A stretch of DNA of 7,942 nt from Chitinispirillales bacterium (lineage in GTDB: Bacteria > Fibrobacterota > Chitinivibrionia > Chitinivibrionales > Chitinispirillaceae). The notes below the pieces were generated by a model. The model searched no databases. It was not told the origin of the DNA and saw only the letters and a list, made by a program, of their open reading frames with translations. Each line of letters begins with the position of its first letter. Positions within the stretch are counted from its first letter, which is position 1. Position numbers and translations under genes: made by a program. Of the stretch, positions 1 through 5,548 are shown piece by piece. The DNA lies in NCBI GenBank assembly GCA_031254445.1, contig JAIRUL010000280.1, positions 1-7,942 on the forward strand, written 5' to 3'.

Positions 1-5
1 ATTGA

Positions 6-24
6 AAATACTACACAAATACTA
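6..24. repeat. Short direct repeat AAATACTA x2, 11-bp period
   Basis: The 8-mer AAATACTA occurs at 6-13 and again at 17-24, offset by 11 bases, close to one helical turn. It lies in the AT-rich tail downstream of the shikimate-kinase-like gene. It could be a tandem protein-binding site for a gene beyond the left edge, but a short AT-rich repeat can arise by chance. Nothing else in 1-35 looks like a feature. Confidence 0.3.
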
Positions 25-35
25 ATAAATGCAAA

Positions 36-61
36 TTTTAACTGCGGAATCTAGGTTAAAA
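36..61 (-). terminator. Weak AT-rich hairpin overlapping the stop of the shikimate-kinase-like gene
   Basis: TTTTAAC (36-42) and GTTAAAA (55-61) form a perfect 7-bp inverted repeat with a 12-nt loop. With two single-base bulges the pairing extends to about 11 bp, out to base 67 on one side and base 32 on the other. It overlaps the TAA stop at 58-56. In the minus-strand transcript it is followed by an AU-rich stretch (UUUGCAUUUAUU) but not a solid U tract. It may be a poor intrinsic terminator or a 3'-end stabilising stem. The stem has little GC, so confidence is low. Confidence 0.3.
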
Positions 62-583
62 ATTTTGATGCAGCTCTTTCAATATCGTTTTGGCCGCTTC
101 GTCCGGCGTTAGCGACTCGTTGTTTACTATTATGTCCGCTAGCGCGGAGTAGACGGGGTCGCGGCGCGACCACTCGGCGGCGATCTCCTCCGGCGTGCTC
201 CCCATAGAGACCGGCGCGCCCTTCCTCGTCATCCTCGAAACGGCGGCGTCCGCGCCGCACCGCAGGTAGACGATGCTTCCGAGCTGCTTCAAAAGCGTCC
301 GGCACTCTTCGCTCATCGGCGTGCGCCCGCCGGTCGAGAGGACGGAGGAGCGCATATTCGACAGAGACCTTAGCGCGTCGCTCTCTAACGCCTCGAAGCC
401 GTCGGCGCCAACCTCTAAAAATACGTGGCGGACGGCGAGGCGCATCCCGTGCCGCCGTTCGTAGCGCTCCTCAACCACGCGGTCAAGGTCGACGTGGCGC
501 AAATCCGTCCGCTCGCGAAGCGCTGCGGCGGTGGTGGATTTTCCGCTGGAGGCGAAGCCTATCAGTATTATGTTTTTGCTCAT
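56..583 (-). CDS. Shikimate kinase-fold P-loop protein, divergent substrate site
   Basis: A 175-residue cytoplasmic protein of shikimate kinase size (about 170-180). The Walker A loop GFASSGKST (residues 9-17) binds ATP. VDLD at 31-34 matches the family's conserved acidic strand, and RDPVY at 141-145 followed by a conserved A-D pair matches the family's C-terminal motif and its substrate-contacting Arg. The canonical enzyme phosphorylates shikimate at the 3-hydroxyl in the chorismate pathway. Three usual residues look changed: the shikimate-binding Arg of the GE-x-x-F-R motif is Glu64, the Gly-Gly-Gly motif reads G85-G86-R87, and the lid Arg before Pro-Leu-Leu is Ala123. I therefore call the fold with confidence but not the substrate, and withhold aroK. 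The ATG at 583 puts the P-loop near the N terminus as is usual. A TTG ten codons upstream (613) adds only a polar tail. Neither start has a clear Shine-Dalgarno site. The gene is divergent from the glycosidase and has a good promoter at 658-686. Confidence 0.85.
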   Translation of the reverse strand: MSKNIILIGFASSGKSTTAAALRERTDLRHVDLDRVVEERYERRHGMRLAVRHVFLEVGADGFEALESDALRSLSNMRSSVLSTGGRTPMSEECRTLLKQLGSIVYLRCGADAAVSRMTRKGAPVSMGSTPEEIAAEWSRRDPVYSALADIIVNNESLTPDEAAKTILKELHQNF

Positions 584-606
584 GGTCTGTCGGTTTACTT
601 GTTTTT

Positions 607-635
607 TTGACAATTTGGGTTAATTTGATTAAATT
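607..635 (+). promoter_or_regulatory. Possible rightward promoter for the glycosidase gene
   Basis: A perfect TTGACA -35 box (607-612) is followed after 17 bases by TAAATT (630-635), which matches four of six -10 bases. It would give a leader of roughly 130 nt before the ATG at 771, spanning the repeats and palindrome. It lies inside the 5' leader of the opposing gene. The weak -10 box keeps this tentative; TATAAA at 733-738 is another -10-like sequence but has no matching -35 box. Confidence 0.35.
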
Positions 636-657
636 ATAGAAACGTATGTGTCATAAA

Positions 658-686
658 AATATAATAGAATTAAAAAGCAAAGTCAA
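658..686 (-). promoter_or_regulatory. Sigma70-like promoter for the shikimate-kinase-like gene
   Basis: Read on the minus strand, TTGACT (686-681) is followed after exactly 17 bases by TATATT (663-658). Each hexamer matches the sigma70 consensus at five of six positions. Transcription would start near 650 and give a leader of about 65-70 nt before the ATG at 583. It is the best promoter in the window. One copy of the AATATNCATTAT repeat (685-696) touches its -35 box, so a protein bound there could block it. Confidence 0.6.
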
Positions 687-736
687 TATTCATTATATTA
701 TATTTTATCTATGCGTAGATATTAATATCCATTATA
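683..736. repeat. Repeated 13-mer AATAT(T/C)CATTATA in the divergent control region
   Basis: AATATTCATTATA (685-697) and AATATCCATTATA (724-736) differ at one base and are 39 bp apart start to start. Extending left by two bases gives 15-mers with two mismatches (683-697 and 722-736). A related sequence, AATATACATTAT, occurs at 5505-5516 upstream of the GGDEF-like gene. The first copy touches the -35 box of the leftward promoter. A shared regulator site is possible, but AT-rich spacers produce such matches more easily than coding DNA. Confidence 0.4.
718..729. promoter_or_regulatory. 12-bp perfect palindrome GATATTAATATC, operator candidate
   Basis: GATATTAATATC equals its own reverse complement over 12 bp and lies between two divergent genes, 41 bp upstream of the glycosidase start codon. 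It overlaps the second copy of the repeated 13-mer. A perfect palindrome in a divergent promoter region is typical of a homodimeric repressor or activator site. No regulator gene is visible in the window, so the partner is unknown. Confidence 0.35.
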
Positions 737-750
737 AAAGCCATACCACG

Positions 751-756
751 AAAGGA
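751..756 (+). promoter_or_regulatory. Ribosome binding site for the glycosidase, long spacing
   Basis: AAAGGA matches the Shine-Dalgarno consensus but ends 14 nt before the ATG at 771, longer than the usual 5-9. No in-frame start codon lies closer, and the ATG gives a clean signal sequence, so I keep that start. Confidence 0.45.
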
Positions 757-770
757 CAAAAACCAGCGCT

Positions 771-3380
771 ATGTGTACACGCACCAATAAAGATTCCCTA
801 TTGGCGGTATTGGTTATCGTCAGCGCGTGTTTTTCAGCCGATGTTGACGTTAATAACCTTCTTGTCAACCCGTCTTTTGAAGAAGGCGGTAAAGGGTGGA
901 ACGTTTGGGGCGGCGGAGTGGGGGCTGTGGCCCGCAGCGGCAAGGCCGGGTTGAGCATTCGCAACGACGAGGTCAAGTGGAGCGGGGCGGATCAGGTAAT
1001 TGCGTTGCCCGAGGGGGCGGCGAATGTTTTCGTTTCGGGGTGGATTAAGACGGACAGCGTTGTTCGTGGCGTTGAGGCGTGGGAGAACGCGCGGATATCC
1101 ATTGAATTTCGCGACGAGCTTGGAAAGCTTGTCGGCGGTTACCCGCCGGTCGCGGGGCAGGCGGTGGGAACGACCGGTTGGACCCATTTCAAACGCGATT
1201 ACATGGTTCCCGGGCCGGCGCGGACTGTCGTCCTGCAGTGTGCGCTCGGCAACGCCGTCGGCGCGGCGCACTTTGACGATATTGCGCTCGCGATAAAAAA
1301 TCGCAAGGGAGAGTTGCTAGGCGCCGGCAGGCTGACGGGCGTGACGGACGAGGGGGAGTGGTACGCGCTCCCGGCGAAGCCAGGCGCTACGGGGAGCCAC
1401 TACGTCGATTGGTCGGGGCTTTTAGACGCGCCGGCCGGCAAGCACGGGTTCCTCACCGTCAAGAATGGCGGGCTATTTTTTGAAGACGGTACGCCGGCGC
1501 GCTTTTGGGGAACGAATCTCGTGGCGATGGACTGCTTCGCGCCGGATGCGAAGATTGACTCCGCCGTGGCCCGCCTCGCGAAGATGGGGTGCAACATGCT
1601 GAGGCTGCACCACATGGACGCCCCGTGGACAACGCCGAATATTTTTGGCAACGCAAAAGGGACGCGCGGTTTTTCAAAGGAGTCGATGCGGCAGTTAGAC
1701 TACCTGATATCGCGCTGCAAGGAGCGGGGAATTTATATATTCCTCGACTTTCTCGTACATAGGGATTTTACCGAGGCGGACGGCGTCGAAAACCGGCCCC
1801 CCGACCTTGGCGGAAAGCAGGTCGGTTTCTTCTCAAAAAAAATTATCGAGTTGCAAAAGGAGTACAACGAAAATTTGCTGAATCACGTCAACCAATTCAC
1901 CGGCGCGGCGTACAAAGACGAGCCGGCGATAGCCGCGTCGGAGCTTATCAACGAGTCGACGATTTTCAGCGCGTTTTCGGGTGACATACTAACGCCGCGG
2001 TATAGGGAGGAGCTTGAGGGGTTGTGGGAAGAATGGCTGAAAAAGGGGTCAAAGTTGACAGAATCAGACTCTACACGGGCATCCGCCAATAAAAATTTAG
2101 CAACTTTCGGACTCGACTGGAAAGACGACCGCCCGCGCCTCAAGCTCAAATCGCCCGACGGGGATGTGCGAGAATCGATACGGTTTTTGTCAGAATTAGA
2201 GACAAATTATTTCCACGATATGCGCGACCGCCTCCGCAAGGCCGGGTGCCGCTACCCGCTCGCTGGGAGCAATATGCCGCTGCCGCTATTGGCTATGTTA
2301 AAGGATAACGCCGAGCTTGATATCGTCTGCTCAAACGACTATTGGGATCACCCGCAGGTTTGGAAATTAGGCGGCGATTGGGACAGGATACTTGAGGCGC
2401 CGTTTCACAACCGCTCGCAGCTCAAAAACCCCAAGGCGAGCGTCGTCCAAAACAAGTCGTACTACCGCGTAGACGGCAAGCCGTTCATTATTACCGAGTG
2501 GAACCACTGCTACCCCAACGAGTACGTATTAGAGGGTGTGCCGCTCATTGCCGCATACGGGGCGTTGCAGGGCTGGAGCGGGATTTTACAGTTTGATTTT
2601 AACCTGCATGCGTTAGGTGTAGACCGCATCCTAAACTACAAGCTGTCGGTGCAGCCGGAAGACGTAGCGCAGTGGGTGATGGCCGCGCCGCTCTTTTTGA
2701 GGGGCGACGTGTCGGCTGCGCCGGGGCTTGTCGTGGAGTCAATTTCGGAGGCTCAGTATTTAGGCATCCCCAATTACTCGGAAACGCTTGAGGCCAACTA
2801 CCACCTGCCATTCGTAACCAAGGTAGCCAAAACGTTCGACGGCAAGCCGCGCGGGGACGTAGGCCAATACAGCAAATACTTTGACCGCGACAGCAACGCC
2901 ATCCGCTCGGAGACCGGCGAGCTGATGGTCAACGGAAAAACGGGCTATATGCGGATAGATGCCCCGCGCGTACAAGGCGCGAGCGGCTTCATAGGCGGCG
3001 CGCTGTTTGACTTCCCGATGTTCAAATGCGAAGTATCAAACGCGCACGCGTCAATCTTCATCGTCTCGGCGGATGGCTTGGACTTAATATCGTCAAAGCG
3101 TTTTTATATAGTAGCAACAGGCCCTGCGAAGATGAAGGGCCAAGCATACGACCCAACAAGAACCCAACTAGAAAACGCCGGAGCCGGAGAAGTGTTAACG
3201 CAAGCGGTAAACGGCAAATTGACCGTCAAAAAAGCGGGCGGCAAGAAGATGCAAATTTTCCCGTTAGACATCGACGGCAAGAGAGGAAAAGCGCTATCAA
3301 CCAAAAAATCCAAAGGTACGTTAGGAATCCTTGATTTAAGCAGGGGAAGGACGTTGGTTTATGAGGCGGTTGTAAAGTGA
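771..3380 (+). CDS. Exported multidomain clan GH-A glycoside hydrolase with N-terminal carbohydrate-binding domain
   Basis: An 869-residue exported protein that probably cleaves a polysaccharide or glycoside outside the cytoplasm. Residues 1-23 are a signal peptide: Arg4 and Lys7, then a hydrophobic run. V17-S-A-C20 fits a lipobox, so it may be a lipoprotein; type I cleavage near residues 19-23 is the alternative. Residues about 28-175 look like a CBM4/9-type beta-sandwich, opening with NLLVNPSFEEG and ending near HFDDIAL. Residues about 225-650 form a GH5-like (beta/alpha)8 barrel: FWGTNL at 245-250, MLRLHHMD at 276-283, the acid/base Glu395 after Asn394 (strand 4), and the nucleophile Glu576 in ITEW (strand 7). 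The 181-residue gap between the two glutamates includes a helical insert. Residues about 650-869 are beta-rich accessory domains without further catalytic motifs. From memory, the architecture resembles large uncharacterised hydrolases of PVC bacteria; I cannot name the CAZy family or substrate. It is a single gene with its own upstream region, not part of a visible polysaccharide-utilisation operon. Confidence 0.9.
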   Translation: MCTRTNKDSLLAVLVIVSACFSADVDVNNLLVNPSFEEGGKGWNVWGGGVGAVARSGKAGLSIRNDEVKWSGADQVIALPEGAANVFVSGWIKTDSVVRGVEAWENARISIEFRDELGKLVGGYPPVAGQAVGTTGWTHFKRDYMVPGPARTVVLQCALGNAVGAAHFDDIALAIKNRKGELLGAGRLTGVTDEGEWYALPAKPGATGSHYVDWSGLLDAPAGKHGFLTVKNGGLFFEDGTPARFWGTNLVAMDCFAPDAKIDSAVARLAKMGCNMLRLHHMDAPWTTPNIFGNAKGTRGFSKESMRQLDYLISRCKERGIYIFLDFLVHRDFTEADGVENRPPDLGGKQVGFFSKKIIELQKEYNENLLNHVNQFTGAAYKDEPAIAASELINESTIFSAFSGDILTPRYREELEGLWEEWLKKGSKLTESDSTRASANKNLATFGLDWKDDRPRLKLKSPDGDVRESIRFLSELETNYFHDMRDRLRKAGCRYPLAGSNMPLPLLAMLKDNAELDIVCSNDYWDHPQVWKLGGDWDRILEAPFHNRSQLKNPKASVVQNKSYYRVDGKPFIITEWNHCYPNEYVLEGVPLIAAYGALQGWSGILQFDFNLHALGVDRILNYKLSVQPEDVAQWVMAAPLFLRGDVSAAPGLVVESISEAQYLGIPNYSETLEANYHLPFVTKVAKTFDGKPRGDVGQYSKYFDRDSNAIRSETGELMVNGKTGYMRIDAPRVQGASGFIGGALFDFPMFKCEVSNAHASIFIVSADGLDLISSKRFYIVATGPAKMKGQAYDPTRTQLENAGAGEVLTQAVNGKLTVKKAGGKKMQIFPLDIDGKRGKALSTKKSKGTLGILDLSRGRTLVYEAVVK

Positions 3381-3434
3381 GTTGGCAAGTTGATTTTGAC
3401 ATACCGGTTTTTGCGCCCCCATAGGGCTCATATT

Positions 3435-5429
3435 TTAAAAAGTACCCTCCACATGATTTTCCCGCGCCGCCGCTAAATAGCTCCTCAGGTCTTTAGTCTT
3501 TTCATTTGGCGTTGTGATAGAAACTTTCACTTCCGCCGCCACCGTTTCCCCTGCCGCCGAGAAAGTGCTTTCCGCTGCGGCTTTTATTATCCGCTCTTTC
3601 ACTATTGCGGTTCCCTCCGCGTCCGTCATCGGCAAGAGCAGGAACAGCTCCGGCGTATCCTCCGCGCCTATGGTGCCTATTAGGTCTACGTCGCGCAGCA
3701 TGGATTCTACGCAGTTGAAGAGTTGGGGGAGCATCTCCGCGGTGTCTTCGGGCTTTAGCGGGCGCGTTCCGTCCGGCGAGACGATTTTTTCCATTGACAC
3801 GGTGATAGTCGAGAATGGCGATTTGTAGCGCAGGTTCCGCTTTATCTCTTTGTTTATGAGGAAGAGCAGGTTGTGCGCATTGAGCGACTCCGATGGCATT
3901 TTTAGCTTGCCGCCGCCCTTTTTCCGGTTTGCCGTGTGTGCGCGCGGGCGCGCGTTGCTGGTTTCCGCGAAGTTGTCGTTTGCAGCCGTGAACGTCTCGT
4001 TGAAGTTGTCGTTTAGGCGCTGTTTTACGTTTGCTAAGACGGGCGCGGGGACGCCATGCTTTGACAGTTGCGAGTACATTTGCGATTCTAGCTGCGCTAG
4101 AACTTTTTTTAGCGAGTTGCTGTCGTGGCGGCTGTCGGCGCGGCACGTGTCTACGGCCATTTTGGAGCAGATGTCTTCTATGTAACGGGTGAGCGCGTCA
4201 GGCAGCCCGGAGGCGCCGTCGTCGGCGCTTGAGCGTATTTCGGAGGCTAAGAGTATGAGGCTCGCGGCCTCTTCGGGCGTTGACTGTATGGCGGATACTA
4301 AGTCGGAGACGGAGGCGCCTATGGATTCGGCGGCGCTTTTCAGTGTGTCGGAGAGCGACTCGCTCTCTATCTTTAGCCCGAGCGCCCTGACTAGCTCTAA
4401 GTATTCGCTTAGGCTCATCCCCTCGGATAGGAGCGTCTCTTTCATGCTTGGGAGGATGCTCATGAGCTCCGCGCTGGCCGGCATCATGCGTCGGATGGTG
4501 TGAGCCAAGCGGTTTAGCGGCGTTTTGCCGGATTTGTACTCTTCTTTTATCAGCTTGACGATTGCGTGCGCGGTGAGGTCGCTCAGCTCTTTGTTGATCA
4601 TTGCCGCCGAACGCATCATCTTGCCGGTTGTTTTTTGCACCTCTATTGCCTCGTAGAGGTCTGTTTTCAGGGTATTGAGCGACGCTAAGAGCTCGTCTAT
4701 GTTGTGGGTCTGCGACGAGTCTATCTCGCCCCTGATTTTGCCGAACGCGCCCCGCAGCTGTTCGGCATGAAGGAGCTTTGTGTCTGTCTGCGCCAGCGCG
4801 GCGGAGACCGCTTCGGGTTTTTCTAAGAGCGCGGAGAGCGTGAGCACCTGCTCTATCTGCGCGGCGGCCTCGCGGCTGAGGTTTGCGGTAGAGATGTTTG
4901 ACGCGCCGCCGCCCGAGATGGCCGCCCCTCTTGCGGCGTTGGCTGCGGCGGCGTCCGATCCTTTCATGACGACCTCGTCGGCCATGATCTTGCCGTATAG
5001 CACGTAGTTAATCCTCACGCGGCTGATGGAGCCGCTCCGCGCCGCCTCCGCGATTCCGTTTTTGCAAACCTCGATGTTGTGCGCGTCTCCGGCGAGGCCG
5101 GCGAGCTGTATGATGCTGTCGGCCCCTACGCCCCGCTCGAAAGAGACGGAGGTGAGCTTGAGCGCCTCAAAGTGCTTCAGCAGCCTGCCGGCGTTGAACG
5201 ACTTGTCGACGGGCCACTCTTCTATCAGGAACGCCCCGTTGTGCGAGATGACTGTAATCAGTTGGCGGCCGCCGAAGCAGCCGTTTATGAGGTCGGCAAA
5301 GGCGGCGGCGTTCTTCGCGGTGTTTGGGTGTTCGCACCCGTAGAGCATGGAGCCGTTGAAGAGGGTGAGGAACTGGCGCGCGATGGCGGCGGCGTTTTTG
5401 AGCCAAACGTCGGGTTTGTTTTCCGGCAT
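3435..5429 (-). CDS. Signalling-type protein with a degenerate, probably inactive C-terminal GGDEF domain
   Basis: A 664-residue cytoplasmic protein with no signal peptide or membrane segment. Residues about 10-115 resemble the N-terminal domain found before HD-GYP domains in some bacteria, with CEHPNT at 32-37, a strand containing NGAFLIEE (64-71), and the pattern SVSFERGVGADSI (94-106). An Ala/Gly-rich linker (about 157-178) leads into a long helical region (185-480), then a basic linker (about 493-512). Residues about 515-660 follow the GGDEF fold: NKEIKRNLRYKSPFS (526-540), RDVDLIG (579-585), LFLLLP (595-600), VKVSIT (634-639) and a final helix. The GGDEF loop is replaced by IGAEDTPELF (587-596), and the metal- and GTP-binding D-x-D and N-D-x-x-G-H motifs are absent, so diguanylate cyclase activity is unlikely. 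It may act as a binding or scaffold domain. The ATG at 5429 has only a weak GGA upstream. It is convergent with the glycosidase and follows pepD after 117 nt. I do not recognise the protein as a whole. Confidence 0.85.
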   Translation of the reverse strand: MPENKPDVWLKNAAAIARQFLTLFNGSMLYGCEHPNTAKNAAAFADLINGCFGGRQLITVISHNGAFLIEEWPVDKSFNAGRLLKHFEALKLTSVSFERGVGADSIIQLAGLAGDAHNIEVCKNGIAEAARSGSISRVRINYVLYGKIMADEVVMKGSDAAAANAARGAAISGGGASNISTANLSREAAAQIEQVLTLSALLEKPEAVSAALAQTDTKLLHAEQLRGAFGKIRGEIDSSQTHNIDELLASLNTLKTDLYEAIEVQKTTGKMMRSAAMINKELSDLTAHAIVKLIKEEYKSGKTPLNRLAHTIRRMMPASAELMSILPSMKETLLSEGMSLSEYLELVRALGLKIESESLSDTLKSAAESIGASVSDLVSAIQSTPEEAASLILLASEIRSSADDGASGLPDALTRYIEDICSKMAVDTCRADSRHDSNSLKKVLAQLESQMYSQLSKHGVPAPVLANVKQRLNDNFNETFTAANDNFAETSNARPRAHTANRKKGGGKLKMPSESLNAHNLLFLINKEIKRNLRYKSPFSTITVSMEKIVSPDGTRPLKPEDTAEMLPQLFNCVESMLRDVDLIGTIGAEDTPELFLLLPMTDAEGTAIVKERIIKAAAESTFSAAGETVAAEVKVSITTPNEKTKDLRSYLAAARENHVEGTF

Positions 5430-5460
5430 AGCGGGCGATTCCGGTTTATGGGCGGTAAGT

Positions 5461-5498
5461 CATAGTATCTTGGTATGGCTGCTGGTATTTATACTATG
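5461..5498. repeat. 8-bp inverted repeat upstream of the GGDEF-like gene
   Basis: CATAGTAT (5461-5468) and ATACTATG (5491-5498) are perfect reverse complements around a 22-nt spacer that itself holds two TGGTAT copies (5471-5476 and 5483-5488). The right arm overlaps an arm of the next inverted repeat, so in RNA the two stems exclude each other. It lies about 32-69 nt upstream of the start codon and could be an operator or a leader hairpin. Confidence 0.35.
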
Positions 5499-5539
5499 CG
5501 TGGTAATATACATTATGCGCCGATAAAAACAGTATAAAT
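5487..5539. repeat. 9-bp inverted repeat overlapping the neighbouring one
   Basis: ATTTATACT (5487-5495) and AGTATAAAT (5531-5539) are perfect reverse complements around a 35-nt spacer. The left arm shares bases 5491-5495 with the 5461-5498 repeat. The right arm sits in the loop of the 5522-5548 repeat. The stem is almost entirely A-T, so its stability as RNA is modest. Confidence 0.35.
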
Positions 5540-5548
5540 TATTTTATC
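5522..5548 (-). terminator. AT-rich hairpin overlapping the pepD stop codon
   Basis: GATAAAA (5522-5528) and TTTTATC (5542-5548) form a perfect 7-bp inverted repeat with a 13-nt loop that begins inside the pepD TGA stop (5549-5547). In the minus-strand RNA the second arm carries a five-base U run (UUUUU), but there is no U tract after the stem. It may be a weak terminator or 3'-end stem. It recalls the stem over the stop of the first gene. Confidence 0.3.

Noticed and set aside
584..613. TTG start at 613 adding ten residues to the shikimate-kinase-like protein
   Set aside because: The extension is polar and not family-like, no Shine-Dalgarno site precedes it, and the ATG at 583 gives the usual short lead to the P-loop. 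Not excluded experimentally.
646..954. 102-residue plus-strand open frame starting in the divergent spacer
   Set aside because: It begins in low-complexity AT-rich sequence and runs out of frame into the glycosidase signal peptide and carbohydrate-binding domain. It has no convincing ribosome site or domain.
3415..3427. Possible bidirectional terminator between the convergent glycosidase and GGDEF-like genes (GCCC / GGGC stem)
   Set aside because: The stem is only 4 bp with a 5-nt loop. The plus-strand side has only a broken T run after it and the minus-strand side has none, so I cannot support it as a terminator.
3502..4146. 214-residue minus-strand open frame inside the GGDEF-like gene
   Set aside because: It is an alternate frame of the same strand, rich in Arg, Ala, Pro and Gln with no domain pattern. 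The 664-residue frame is longer and shows fold-level similarity.
4887..4970. Ala/Gly-rich low-complexity stretch in the GGDEF-like gene
   Set aside because: It is simply a flexible interdomain linker (residues about 157-178) without repeated units, so it is described with the gene and not called a repeat.
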